64,000 bases of DNA from Pseudomonadota bacterium (GCA_022709365.1 JAKLIY010000001.1:182470-246469); one strand, 5' to 3'. Shown: positions 49,102 through 59,140, counted from the first letter of the stretch. The notes: generated by a model not told the origin, from the sequence alone. Made by a program: numbers and translations.

Positions 49102-50295
49102 ATGGTGGATAAAATCAATGCAATGGATAGTATCGAGCTGTCCATTGTTATGCCCTGTTTGAATGAATCTGAAACTATTGGCTGCTGCATTGATAAAGCT
49201 CAACAATGGCTTTTAAAGGCGGGGGTCAAAGGTGAAATTATTATTGGCGATAACGGTTCAACCGATGGCTCGCAAGAGATCGCCATTCGCCGTGGAGCGC
49301 GGGTGGTTCCCATTCCCCATCGCGGCTATGGTGCAGCACTGTATGACGCAACCCTGGCGGCGCAAGGTCGATACGTCATTATGGGCGACTCTGATGACAG
49401 TTATGATTTCAGTGATCTCTCGCCTTTCCTGGAAAAACTGCGGGAAGGCTATGATCTGGTCATGGGTAATCGTTTCATGGGCGGTATTGAACCCGGAGCG
49501 ATGCCGTGGAAAAACCGCTATATTGGCAACCCGTTGCTGACAGGTGTTGGCCGGGTTTTGTTCAACTGTCCGGTGAGCGATTTCCACTGTGGCCTCAGAG
49601 GGTTTTCCAAAGCGGCTTTTATCCAAATGGAACTGCATACCACCGGGATGGAATACGCCTCGGAAATGGTGATCAAAGCGGCTCTACTGGGCATGAAGAT
49701 CGCAGAGGTTCCTACGACCCTGAATAAGGATGGGCGTTCCCGCGCCCCACATCTTCGCCCCTGGCGCGATGGCTGGCGCCATCTCCGTTTCATGCTGCTG
49801 TTTAGTCCGCGTTGGCTGTTTATTTACCCCGGATCGGTAGTCCTGATCTTGGGGTTGATACTGTTTTTCATTCTTTTTCAAGGACCCGTTCGAATTAATG
49901 ATATCCATCTTGATATTCACAGCATGGTATTCGCAGGCGCGATGACTTTAACGGGATACATGCTGGTACTGTTTGGTTTAATCACCCGACTGATTGGCAT
50001 GAATCAGGGTTTGTTGCCCCAAAAAAATATCCTGAATTATTTGAGAGCAAAGCCGGTCCTCGAAATTGGCAGTTTGCTGGGTAGTCTTCTGATTATCGTG
50101 GGATTATTTTACGGAGTGACGGCTATCATTGAATGGGGCAGCGCTCATTTTGGCGCACTGGACCCGATGGTGACCATGAGAACAGTCCTGCTGTCTGTGA
50201 TGAGCATCCTGTTTGGCTTTATCACGCTAATTTTCTCTATCATTTTTGGTTTTATCGTTATGCCAACGAATCGCGTAAAAAGTGAGGGCCTGTAA
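49102..50295 (+). CDS. Polyprenyl-phosphate glycosyltransferase (DPM1/GtrB-like)
   Basis: The predicted product is 397 aa. The GT2 domain has IVMPCLNESETIG, GDNGSTDGS, the metal motif DSDDSYD, GNRFMGG and FHCGLRGF. Four hydrophobic segments follow. It would charge undecaprenyl phosphate with a hexose for the GtrA flippase. It starts at the ATG at 49102, 2 bases after gtrA. Confidence 0.88.
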   Translation: MVDKINAMDSIELSIVMPCLNESETIGCCIDKAQQWLLKAGVKGEIIIGDNGSTDGSQEIAIRRGARVVPIPHRGYGAALYDATLAAQGRYVIMGDSDDSYDFSDLSPFLEKLREGYDLVMGNRFMGGIEPGAMPWKNRYIGNPLLTGVGRVLFNCPVSDFHCGLRGFSKAAFIQMELHTTGMEYASEMVIKAALLGMKIAEVPTTLNKDGRSRAPHLRPWRDGWRHLRFMLLFSPRWLFIYPGSVVLILGLILFFILFQGPVRINDIHLDIHSMVFAGAMTLTGYMLVLFGLITRLIGMNQGLLPQKNILNYLRAKPVLEIGSLLGSLLIIVGLFYGVTAIIEWGSAHFGALDPMVTMRTVLLSVMSILFGFITLIFSIIFGFIVMPTNRVKSEGL

Positions 50296-50425
50296 ATTTT
50301 CCTGTGATGTCGAGGGTTGGCAGCGCAGGGCTAAGGCTTCGACTTCATCCAACCCATTGATCCTAGAGGAAAGGTGATGAGTTCGATTTAATGGATTGAA
50401 TCAATCCGAGTGAAGGATTAACCGA

Positions 50426-52582
50426 ATGAAACCGAGATATTACTTCGTCACTTTGCTGATCTCTATCAAGCTATGGCTGGTTTCCGATCAACCCCTGTGG
50501 GCGCGTGCCGATTTTATTCAAGATGACCTGTTGTTTGTCCGTTTGGCAAACCACTTGCTGCAATTCGACTGGCTAGGACCCTACGATAACCTGACTCTGG
50601 TCAAAGGTCCTTTTTATCCACTCTGGATCGCCTTCTCATTTCTGGCAGGCGTACCGCTGCTCCTGTCACAACATCTGCTTTATATCGCGGCCTGTCTGGT
50701 AGCTGATCAGGCCCTACATCCGCTCATTGAAAGGCCCGCCACCCGGCTTGCGCTCTTCACGTTGCTGCTGTTGAATCCAGCTACCTTTGGTTTCACGTTC
50801 ACTTGCGTTTTGCGGGATACACTTTACTCAGGACTGACCCTGTTTATGGCTGCCGCCACCATCGGTCTTTTTGTGCGGCGTCATGCGCCTGCCCGGTCCC
50901 TGATTCATTGGGCCTTGATGGCGGGTTTGACAACTACCGCCTTCTGGCTCACCCGGGAGGAAGGCGTCTGGATGCTACCCTTTCTGATTCCCTTGTGGGT
51001 TTGGACTCTGTCAGCGACGCTCTTCACCGACTGGCGGGATTGGCAGAAAATCGCTGTCATGACTCTGCCGTGGGTATTGCCAATTCTCGCTGTCCAGACG
51101 GTCTCATGGGTCAACCAGATGCACTACGGAGTCTACGCCGTGGTGGAATTCAAAACCCCGGAATTCCAGGCTGCCTATGGCGCGCTGACCCGTGTACGGC
51201 ATCAGGAGCACAAGCCGCAGGTTCCGGTCCCGAAGGAAACCCGGCAGCGTATTTATGCCCAGAGCGCGGCGTTTGCTGAGTTGCGACCGTTTTTTGAACA
51301 GGAGGGATTCTGGACCCTCCAGGGCATAGGATTTGCCGATCATCCGGCGGGCGGTAATGAAATTGGCGGGGGGTGGTTCGCTTGGGCACTGCGGGATGCC
51401 GTTGCCGCCGCCGGTTACTTCCAGTCCGGTACCCAAGCCACTGCCTTCTTCCAACGCCTTGCTGATGAAATCAATGCCGCGTGTCAAGCTCAACGGCTCG
51501 ATTGCTTGGAAGAGCGCGCTTCGCTGATGCCGCGCTGGCGTCATGAATATCTGCTTCCTGTCGCTGAACAAGTCGTCTCGGGTTTTACGCTGCTAGCAAC
51601 TTTCAAGTGGCTATCGCCCTTATTGCCGGACTACGCCGCCAGTGATGGAGCGCCTGCCCGCTTGGCGCTTTTTGCGGATCTGACCCGAGAGCAACTGTCT
51701 GCGCCCACCCTCAACCATCAAGGCAATGTGCAGGTCAGCGGTTGGGCAGTTCACACCTCCGAAACATTAACGGCGACTCTCGTTGAATTGGAAACCGACC
51801 ACACAGTGGCGTCCGCGCAATTTGTCTCCAGTCCGGATATTGCCCGGTACTTTCTCGCTATGAACCAACCACTTCCAGGAGCCAACCATGCCCGATTTAA
51901 GGCGCAAGGCCATTGTGCGCGCCCGTGCATTCTGCGCCTTTCCGGCGAGGATGGTGTGTTGGCTGATATCCCGCTGAAGCGCGGGCCAACAACATGGACA
52001 ACTGCTCCCTTGTGGGTCTATATCGACGAAGCACGGGTCGATCATCTGCCCCAGCAGACTGCGCTGGGCGATGCGAAACTCTGGTGGCTGGAAAAGATCG
52101 CGCTGACCTATCGCGCTATCCTGCCGCTCCTCGGCGTCATTGCTCTCGTCGCCATGAGCGGTTGGCTCGTGCGGTCGTTCCGCAGTCGCAAACCCACGAT
52201 TCCGGGATTGATAGCGCTGGGCATCGCCATGGCTATAGGCGCACGGCTGTTGATCCTGGCTATTATCGAAGTGACCTCATCCCCCGCGATGGGGGTTGTC
52301 TATATGAGTCCGCTTTATCCCCTGCTACTGTTGGGTTACGGCCTGTTGCTTCTGGAATGGCGACCCACAGGCTTGGCCTTTATGCATCCGATACGCTGGA
52401 CAAAGCGGCTTCGTGAAACAGCGTGGCGTAGTGGGTGCCCATCTCTTCATAGTCGGTCAAGCCCTGCAACACCAGCGGCGAGTTCGCACGATACTGCTCC
52501 CGGCGTGAGCGATCCTGAATCAGCGCCGTCAACCGCGCCGTCAATTGCGCCACACCTCCCACCGGGAAATGATCGGCGTTGA
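50426..52582 (+). CDS. Large polytopic membrane protein, GT-C-like
   Basis: The predicted product is 718 aa. An N-terminal segment carries an acidic DFIQDDLLF motif in the first loop, as in GT-C transferases. About eight further hydrophobic segments lie at residues 70-240 and 575-670, separated by a soluble region of about 300 residues. AAGGA lies 8 bases before the ATG. The last 65 residues (Pro/Ser/Ala-rich) overlap the opposite-strand gene and look like anti-sense of that gene, so they may not be conserved. The sugar donor would be a polyprenyl-phosphate sugar (inference). Confidence 0.75.
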   Translation: MKPRYYFVTLLISIKLWLVSDQPLWARADFIQDDLLFVRLANHLLQFDWLGPYDNLTLVKGPFYPLWIAFSFLAGVPLLLSQHLLYIAACLVADQALHPLIERPATRLALFTLLLLNPATFGFTFTCVLRDTLYSGLTLFMAAATIGLFVRRHAPARSLIHWALMAGLTTTAFWLTREEGVWMLPFLIPLWVWTLSATLFTDWRDWQKIAVMTLPWVLPILAVQTVSWVNQMHYGVYAVVEFKTPEFQAAYGALTRVRHQEHKPQVPVPKETRQRIYAQSAAFAELRPFFEQEGFWTLQGIGFADHPAGGNEIGGGWFAWALRDAVAAAGYFQSGTQATAFFQRLADEINAACQAQRLDCLEERASLMPRWRHEYLLPVAEQVVSGFTLLATFKWLSPLLPDYAASDGAPARLALFADLTREQLSAPTLNHQGNVQVSGWAVHTSETLTATLVELETDHTVASAQFVSSPDIARYFLAMNQPLPGANHARFKAQGHCARPCILRLSGEDGVLADIPLKRGPTTWTTAPLWVYIDEARVDHLPQQTALGDAKLWWLEKIALTYRAILPLLGVIALVAMSGWLVRSFRSRKPTIPGLIALGIAMAIGARLLILAIIEVTSSPAMGVVYMSPLYPLLLLGYGLLLLEWRPTGLAFMHPIRWTKRLRETAWRSGCPSLHSRSSPATPAASSHDTAPGVSDPESAPSTAPSIAPHLPPGNDRR

Positions 52583-55500
52583 TCCCTTTGCGCACCTGCT
52601 CCACCACGCCATTGACCGGGGTGGTGAGAATCGCCAGTCCGGCGGCCATGGCTTCGAGAATGACCCGGGGGTAACTCTCCATCCCGGAGGTTAAAACGAA
52701 GACATCGCCGGCCTGGTAATAGACCGCCACATCCGGCGTTTCCGGGATGACGGTCAGCAGCGCCTGCCGGGCCGGCGACAGGGTCGCGATGCGCTCATGC
52801 ATCTGTCGGCTGTAGTCATTCTCCCGGTCACCGACGATGAAGAAACGCACAGGTCGAGTCTTGAGCACGGCCTCGTCCAGGCGCGCTAGCGCTTCGATCA
52901 AGTCGATTTGCCGTTTGCGGTCACAAACCGTCCCGACGGACACAATGCCGACGGCGTTTTCATCGAGTCCCAGGGTGTGACGGGCCGCCTGGCGCTGGCT
53001 AGGCGTCGGCGCGGAACCTGGCTCCAGGCCGTTGGGAATCACCGTGAAGTGGTGGTAGAAGTCCAGATCGCGGTAAATCGTCCGGGTCTGTTTGGCGACG
53101 AAGACGACCCGGTAGGGGTAGCGAAAACAGTCGAGAGGCCGCGACCGGAGGGCCGGGGGAACAAAATCGAAGTAATCGCGCCAGCCCTCGCTTTCATGAA
53201 TGATCCACAGGCAGGGCAACCGCGCCTCATGGGCAGCATCCACCGCGTAGAAACCGTGCAGGGTATTGGCGCAGACGACGTCAATCGCCTGTTCGGCCAA
53301 CTGGACGCCGATTTCGCCCAGCGCTTCCAAATAACCGGGCAGCTCCGCATGGCGACTCAGGGGGTGGGGCCACACCTGCACTTCGATCCCCTGTTGCTCA
53401 TACGCCCGGCGCAACGGTCCGTCGGTCGGGGAGACGATCAACGGGGTGATGGCGCTGTGCTGATGGAGGAATGCGGCGATCTCCAGCAACTGCTTGGGTG
53501 CGCCCTCCCAGTTCAGGTTGTGGGTAAACAGGGCCACGCGCAGTGGACGATGGGGTTCGCGCGGCAGGCAGCGCGGGGTGAGGGTGAAACAGGGATTCTC
53601 CCGGGACAGATTGGGATTGAGATACGGATCAACGACGGTCTTGAAGGCTTGACGATAGGCGGCAATTTCCTGTGGCCGGTCGCTAAAGCCCCGGGTCTGT
53701 CCTTCGTGGTGCAGCAGTTCGGCGTTGGGGGTGTAGACGATGCGATAGCCGCGCGCGCGCAACCGGTAGCAGTAATCGGGATCGTTGTAAGCCACCGGGA
53801 AGCGCTGTTCATCGAACCCGCCGACCTCGAAAAACAGCACACGGCGCGTTAACAGGCAGGCGGCGGTCACTGCAGCGCAGTTGCGGGTCATGGCGATATA
53901 GGACAGATAGCCGTTGTCGCCGCGCCGGGTGAGTTTGAAGGCGTGATCGCACAGGCCGTCAATCCCCTGCACGACCCCGGCGTGCTGCACCTTGCCATCC
54001 TGGTAGCGCAGCAGCGCACCCGCCGCGCCGACCCCCGGCAGTTCGGCGTGACCGACCAGGCTGGACAGCCATTCCGGGGTGAGAATTTCGGTGTCGTCGT
54101 TAAGAAACAGCACATAGTCGGTACTGGCCCGGCGCGCCGCTTCGTTCATTAAATAGCTGAAGTTGAATCCCTGACCGGACCGGTTGGGAATGGGGACAAC
54201 TTCATGGTCCAGTTGGTCGAGATAACGCCGGGCCGCCGGCTGGTGGTTTTCGTTATCGACCACCATCACCCGGTAATCGCGATAGGTCGTTTTGCGCAGC
54301 GATTTCAGGCAGCGCTGCAACAGATCGGGGTGATTGTGGGTCGGGATGATGACCGTAACCGAGGGGCCGGTATCCGGGAAGCGGATCTGGTAGATGCCAT
54401 TGCCACCCCGCTGCGCCCAGTCGGGTTGAAAAGCCTGACCGGAACTCCCGCGTCGCTCCAGCGCCGCCTGTACGGCGTTGCGGCCGGCCTGGAAACTGTA
54501 GGGCTTTTCGTGGCCGGAGAAAGCGGTCGAGCCGCGAAAGCAGCGCCAGTGATAAAGAATGTAGGGCAGGTGGCCGACATGGCGGGCGACCTCGCCGACG
54601 CGCAGGGCGAGATCGTGGTCCTGCGAGCCTTCGAAGCCGACCCGCAGACCGCCGAGTTGTTCAAAGACGCTGCGGCGCACGACCAACACCTGGCCGGCGT
54701 ACATATAAGATAAGAGCAGCTCCGGCGACCAGTCCGGCTTGAAATGCGGATCGTAGCGTTGACCGTGTTCGTCGATCTTGTCGCTGTCAGAATAGAGCAG
54801 GTCGGTGTCGGGATGATCGGCGAGGTACAGCGCTGCTTCGGCCAGAGCATCGATGGACAATTCGTCGTCCTGGTCCATGAGCAGGAGGAAATCGCCGGTG
54901 GCCAGGGCGGCGGCGCTGTTGGTGGCGGCGCTAATATGGCCGTTGGTCTCGCGGTAAGTGACGGTGATGCGCGGATCGTTGGCAAGTTCCTGCAGATAGG
55001 GCCGCACGCGGGGATCGGTGCTGGCGTCATCGGCGATGCACAGTTGCCAGTCGGGATAAACCTGACGCTTGATGGACTGGATGGCGCGGGTCAGAAAGCG
55101 CAGCGGCGGGTTGTAGACTGGCATGATGACCGAAATTTTCGGCAACGGCGAACGGCCAGCCGCCAGTCGGTCTTGCAGGGCCAGGGCTGCCCGAGGGTTC
55201 CATTGATTAACGCGCAGCCAAGCGGTGTAGGGATCGACGGGGGCGGGCAAGTGGGCGGGATCGAGCGGGGCGTCGGGTAACGGGACGCGGGCGGGCGGCA
55301 GGGCGTGGCGCGTCTTCAGCCATTGCAGGGAAAACAAGGCTCCGGTTTTTTCCAGCACCGGGCGCAGGTGGGTTTCCAAGGCGGGAAACCGGGTTCCGGC
55401 GCTGCGCAAGGGAGCGGTCATCCGCCAGGCCAGGCTATTGCGCAGGGTGGCGATTTCGCTGGCCAGCAGGAGCGATTTATGGCGGGTGGCCTCCAATTCG

Positions 55501-56600
55501 CAGTTCAGGCGGGCGATGTCGCTCGCCCGGTCTTGGGCGGTGGCCTCGGCGATTTCGGCCTGGCGCCGCGCCGTATCCAGTTCAGTTTCCAACCGGGTGG
55601 ATTCGGCGGTCTGTTCGCGCAGGGCGGTGTCAGACGTTTCGGCCCAGTTGCGAGTGGCGGCCAACTCGCTTTCGAGTCGGGTGAGTTGGGCGGTCAGGTC
55701 AGCGGTTTGCTGGCGATAGCGTGCGGCTTGGCGCTCTTCGGCGCGGGTAGCCAGACCGAGCAGAACGCCAGCCTGATCAAATTCGGCGCGGATGGCGTCG
55801 AGGCGCTGCTGGGCCGGTTCGTTGTGGGGATCGTCGATCAACTGCTGTAAGGCGGCGTAGGCGTCGGGAATCCAGCGGGGAATCTCCGGTCGGGTGGTCA
55901 GCTCGGCGGGTGAGATGACGTGATGACGGACTTCGGCGGAGAGAAAACCGTCGATGTCCAGTTCACTGTCCAGCGAGCGGCGCGGCCAGACGAGACCGGC
56001 TTGGCGGGCGATCTGGGTGAGCGTTCCGCGCCAATTGCTGAGCAGGCTTTCGTAGGCACAGAAGGCGCGCGGCAGGTTGCGGGTGGCCTGTTCGGCATCC
56101 AGGACATGGCGGAGCCAGATCAGCAGCACGGTTTGTTCGGTGAAGTCGTCTCGTCGGCGGAGGGAGCGGGCGATTTCCAGGGGATTGCGCAGGGGCAGGA
56201 GGATGGTGGGATCGATGTGCAGGGCGTTCAGGGCGGTTTGCCACAGGGGCAGCAGGCGGCAAAGCCGAGGGTCCTTGACGACGATCGGGCCGTCTGCGCC
56301 GAATTCAGCTTGCAGAATGGCTTGCAGTTCCCGGCAAGCGTCATGAAACAGTGGCGACGCATACCATTCAGGGTTAAACTCTGTCCAATCGTGCCAACTA
56401 GAGCCGGCCGATTGCAGGACCCGGTCGTGGAAGTCGACCAGCGCTTGGGTTTCCCAGAAGCCTTTTACATTATGCTGGCTGGCGGGGATCAGATGGCTGG
56501 GCAGGCGATAGCCGAGCAGACTGACAACGCGGGTGAGCGCCGAGGTGCCGCTGCGATGCATACCTGCAATCAGGATGGCTGGACGGTTGGGGAGGGGCAT
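52380..56600 (-). CDS. Multidomain sulfotransferase - coiled coil - GT2 - GT2 - GT4 protein
   Basis: The predicted product is 1406 aa. Residues 4-260 form a sulfotransferase-like domain with PAPS motif GMHRSGTSAL and LPLRNPLEIARS. Residues about 280-390 are a coiled coil rich in E, R, A and T. A first GT2 domain follows at about 490-700 (IMPVYNP, DQDDEL), a second at about 750-980 (IIPTHNHP, LNDDTEI), and a GT4 at about 1020-1400 (NWEGAPKQLLEIA, SVGTVCDRKRQID, MESYPRVILEAMAAGLA). I chose the ATG at 56600 because GGAA lies just upstream; the ATG at 56612 has none. It would build and perhaps sulfate a surface glycan. It converges with the 50426 gene. Confidence 0.86.
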   Translation of the reverse strand: MPLPNRPAILIAGMHRSGTSALTRVVSLLGYRLPSHLIPASQHNVKGFWETQALVDFHDRVLQSAGSSWHDWTEFNPEWYASPLFHDACRELQAILQAEFGADGPIVVKDPRLCRLLPLWQTALNALHIDPTILLPLRNPLEIARSLRRRDDFTEQTVLLIWLRHVLDAEQATRNLPRAFCAYESLLSNWRGTLTQIARQAGLVWPRRSLDSELDIDGFLSAEVRHHVISPAELTTRPEIPRWIPDAYAALQQLIDDPHNEPAQQRLDAIRAEFDQAGVLLGLATRAEERQAARYRQQTADLTAQLTRLESELAATRNWAETSDTALREQTAESTRLETELDTARRQAEIAEATAQDRASDIARLNCELEATRHKSLLLASEIATLRNSLAWRMTAPLRSAGTRFPALETHLRPVLEKTGALFSLQWLKTRHALPPARVPLPDAPLDPAHLPAPVDPYTAWLRVNQWNPRAALALQDRLAAGRSPLPKISVIMPVYNPPLRFLTRAIQSIKRQVYPDWQLCIADDASTDPRVRPYLQELANDPRITVTYRETNGHISAATNSAAALATGDFLLLMDQDDELSIDALAEAALYLADHPDTDLLYSDSDKIDEHGQRYDPHFKPDWSPELLLSYMYAGQVLVVRRSVFEQLGGLRVGFEGSQDHDLALRVGEVARHVGHLPYILYHWRCFRGSTAFSGHEKPYSFQAGRNAVQAALERRGSSGQAFQPDWAQRGGNGIYQIRFPDTGPSVTVIIPTHNHPDLLQRCLKSLRKTTYRDYRVMVVDNENHQPAARRYLDQLDHEVVPIPNRSGQGFNFSYLMNEAARRASTDYVLFLNDDTEILTPEWLSSLVGHAELPGVGAAGALLRYQDGKVQHAGVVQGIDGLCDHAFKLTRRGDNGYLSYIAMTRNCAAVTAACLLTRRVLFFEVGGFDEQRFPVAYNDPDYCYRLRARGYRIVYTPNAELLHHEGQTRGFSDRPQEIAAYRQAFKTVVDPYLNPNLSRENPCFTLTPRCLPREPHRPLRVALFTHNLNWEGAPKQLLEIAAFLHQHSAITPLIVSPTDGPLRRAYEQQGIEVQVWPHPLSRHAELPGYLEALGEIGVQLAEQAIDVVCANTLHGFYAVDAAHEARLPCLWIIHESEGWRDYFDFVPPALRSRPLDCFRYPYRVVFVAKQTRTIYRDLDFYHHFTVIPNGLEPGSAPTPSQRQAARHTLGLDENAVGIVSVGTVCDRKRQIDLIEALARLDEAVLKTRPVRFFIVGDRENDYSRQMHERIATLSPARQALLTVIPETPDVAVYYQAGDVFVLTSGMESYPRVILEAMAAGLAILTTPVNGVVEQVRKGINADHFPVGGVAQLTARLTALIQDRSRREQYRANSPLVLQGLTDYEEMGTHYATLFHEAALSSVSDA

Positions 56601-56726
56601 GGAGCGTTCCATTCAAAAAATTTTTATGAAAGCGGCTATAATAACAGTTATTCAATAGCGCGTTGACGACCCGACCGCAGGGAAGCCGCGGTGGGAAAGT
56701 AGCTTTAATAAAAAAGATACGATATA

Positions 56727-56755
56727 TTGACATTGTGGCTAAAAACCGCTAGATT
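56727..56755 (+). promoter_or_regulatory. Sigma-70-type promoter
   Basis: TTGACA (56727-56732) and TAGATT (56750-56755) are 17 bases apart. The promoter faces the secreted-protein gene that starts at 56819. The surrounding sequence is AT-rich, as expected of a strong promoter. Confidence 0.65.
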
Positions 56756-56818
56756 GTTGTTTAAATCACACAACCCTGATTCTGACGAATCCCCATTGAC
56801 CCTTGGATGGAGTGTGCG

Positions 56819-57307
56819 GTGTCTCTGCTACGTTGTTTGATAGTGAGTTTGGTGGTGAGTCCGGCATTAGTTGTTTATGCGGCAACGCCAGAGTCAGGCG
56901 CTCCGGGGGTGGAGGGAGTGGTTTCTGCTGCTCCGGCATCGCCCGTCCCCCTGACTACCGAGGTGACCCAGACGCAGCAGGCGCTCTTGGCGCAGCGGGT
57001 CACGGCCCGGTGGGATGCGCTCATCCGCAGAGACTTTGAGACGGCTTACTCCTTTAATTCGCCCAATTACCGCGAACTGTTCCCGCTGAATGTCTTCAAG
57101 AGCCAATTTGGCGATGGGGCAGCCTGGCGGCGGGTTGAAGTGGTCAAGGTCGAATTGAAGGGTGAGGATGCTGCGATGGTCGGTATCAACCTCTATTTTG
57201 GGTATCATCACTTGTCGGCCGAGAAACCTGAAATGGAGATCAAGACCTATGTGCAGGAACCTTGGGTGTCTGTGGATGGGCAATGGTGGTATGTGATGAA
57301 GAACTGA
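56819..57307 (+). CDS. Small secreted protein of unknown function
   Basis: The predicted product is 162 aa with a clear signal peptide (LLRCLIVSLVVSPALVVYA) and a mature domain that starts after a Pro/Ala linker. The mature part (QTQQALLAQRVTARWDALIR, RDFETAYSFNSPNYRELF) resembles nuclear-transport-factor-2-like or DUF4440-type folds by pattern only. I chose the GTG at 56819 because GGAG lies 6 bases upstream; an ATG at 56807 is an alternative. It lies 69 bases before the large surface protein. Confidence 0.75.
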   Translation: MSLLRCLIVSLVVSPALVVYAATPESGAPGVEGVVSAAPASPVPLTTEVTQTQQALLAQRVTARWDALIRRDFETAYSFNSPNYRELFPLNVFKSQFGDGAAWRRVEVVKVELKGEDAAMVGINLYFGYHHLSAEKPEMEIKTYVQEPWVSVDGQWWYVMKN

Positions 57308-57376
57308 TTTGGCTTATGATGGGGTCCGATATTCGGGCTGTTTCGTTCCGTTGGGTTCTCTGAGGAGTTTTTAAAG

Positions 57377-59140
57377 ATGATGAATGGTCAAGTGAAAAAG
57401 TTAGCGCTGGCGGTCGGCGTGGCGCTGGGCGGAATGGGCATGGTGCCTTCCGCACAGGCGGTCAATATAGCCAACAACAACCAAGGGCAGGTGCTGATCT
57501 TCCCTTACTATACGGTCAATGGCGGCTGGAGTACTCTGTTCGGCATCACTAACACCAGCGCCAGCGTCGTAGTGGCTAAGGTGCGGTTCCGTGAAGCCTA
57601 TAACTCCCGTGATGTGTTCGATTTTAACATCATTCTGTCGCCGCGCGACGTGTGGACCGGCTGGGTGGCCCAAAATGCGAGCGGCGGCGCGTCGATCTTT
57701 ACCGAAGATACCACCTGCACAGTGGGAACCATCTCGAGCAGCGGCCAACCGTTCCCAGGCGCGGTTTCTTATTCCGGCCCCTATGCGGACGGTGGCCCCA
57801 CTACCACGGCTCGGGCCAACGAAGGTTATGTGGAAGTGATCATGATGGGTGCGGTAGCACTTCCCCCCGTCGCAACCCCCGATCCGTATGCCCTGGCGCG
57901 CGGTGCGGTTCATGCAGCGAATGGCACCCCCCCTGGTTGCGCAGCTTTGGTCTCTGCATTTCAGACCACGACGGGTCTTGCGACCTTGCGCGCTCAATTT
58001 GGCTACGACACAGCAGCGGGAACGGGCTCTGCTCCTGGTGCCGCTCCTGTTCCCGGTGTCAACCCAGCCGCACTCAACCCGCTCACCGGCAGCTTTAGTT
58101 TGGTCAACGGGATTACCGGCCTGAGTACTTCGGGCAAGCCAGTCACCTTGGCGAATTTCTGGGTTCCGCCAGTGCCAGGAGCCATTGGCTCTAATACAGC
58201 GGTTTTGGCCCCCGGAGCTTTAAATGTAGCTCTCAACAATATCATCACCGCACAGTTGCCACCCGCCAGCCTTGCTGCTCTTGGCGCTGCTCCCCTGCCT
58301 TTCCTGGGTTCCTGGCACGAGCCGAGTCTGAATACGGCGAACACCAATGGCTTTGCGATCGCGCCAGCGGCCGGGCCGGTTGCTCCGGCTTCCGGCGCAT
58401 TGATCAGCAGTGCTGGTGGTGCTAACCAAAACCAGACTGCCCTCTTGGTGCCGGCTACGGGAGCGAACGCCGTATCGTTTGTGCTGAACGCGACCAGCGT
58501 GATCAATGAATGGACGCGACGCACCAACCCGACAGCGGGCTGGACGACCGAAACCGACTGGGTTGTGGCCTTCCCCACCAAGAATTTCTATGTTGACATG
58601 GACTTTAACAACGAATTCGCAGGCCGCAACGTGGGCCGCAGTGGCACTGGTGCTGTTGGCACCTTTACCTTGCCAACCCTGACGAGTAATACGGTTCCTT
58701 CACCGTTCGCTCAGTACTTCGTCAACCGGGATGTTACTACTGCCACTGTACCGAATAACTTTCTTTCGCCGACTCCTGCTGTCCTCAGGGGATCGTCCTG
58801 TGTGGTCACGACGAATACCCTCTACAACCGGGAAGAAGCATCAGTGGTCGGCCAAGGCTTTTCGCCGGGCGGATCTAACTCTTTGTGCTATGAAGCTAAC
58901 GTGCTGACCTTTGCCGGCAGCAACGTCCTGGAAACCGCACCGCCGATCTCCCAAAGTCTTGACACTCTGCCCGGTACGTTCGGCTGGATGAACCTTGGCC
59001 TGGCCGCGACGGCTAGTACTGCTCCTAGCACAACGGGATTGCCTGCGGTCGGATTCCAGCTCACCGTCCGGACTAACAGCATCTTGGGCAATACATCGTT
59101 GAACAGCGCCGCTGTGGTCAATCATTCCTACCTCCCTTAG
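57377..59140 (+). CDS. Secreted cell-surface protein, FPYYTVNGGW type
   Basis: The predicted product is 587 aa with a signal peptide (LALAVGVALGGMGMVPSAQA, cleaved near residue 28). The mature N-terminus carries QVLIFPYYTVNGGWSTLFGI, and then NTSASVVVAKVRF, NSRDVFDFNIILSPRDVWTG. The rest is rich in Ala, Gly, Thr, Asn and Pro with four or more Cys. I recall similar secreted proteins in gammaproteobacteria as uncharacterised cell-surface proteins. The last residues (HSYLP) fall in a palindromic repeat. GAGGAG precedes the ATG; a second ATG follows at 57380. A terminator follows at 59239. Confidence 0.82.
   Translation: MMNGQVKKLALAVGVALGGMGMVPSAQAVNIANNNQGQVLIFPYYTVNGGWSTLFGITNTSASVVVAKVRFREAYNSRDVFDFNIILSPRDVWTGWVAQNASGGASIFTEDTTCTVGTISSSGQPFPGAVSYSGPYADGGPTTTARANEGYVEVIMMGAVALPPVATPDPYALARGAVHAANGTPPGCAALVSAFQTTTGLATLRAQFGYDTAAGTGSAPGAAPVPGVNPAALNPLTGSFSLVNGITGLSTSGKPVTLANFWVPPVPGAIGSNTAVLAPGALNVALNNIITAQLPPASLAALGAAPLPFLGSWHEPSLNTANTNGFAIAPAAGPVAPASGALISSAGGANQNQTALLVPATGANAVSFVLNATSVINEWTRRTNPTAGWTTETDWVVAFPTKNFYVDMDFNNEFAGRNVGRSGTGAVGTFTLPTLTSNTVPSPFAQYFVNRDVTTATVPNNFLSPTPAVLRGSSCVVTTNTLYNREEASVVGQGFSPGGSNSLCYEANVLTFAGSNVLETAPPISQSLDTLPGTFGWMNLGLAATASTAPSTTGLPAVGFQLTVRTNSILGNTSLNSAAVVNHSYLP

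Noticed and set aside
52908..53852. Plus-strand open frame of 314 codons opposite the large glycosyltransferase
   Set aside because: Shadow of the GT4 domain region; no start site or family pattern.
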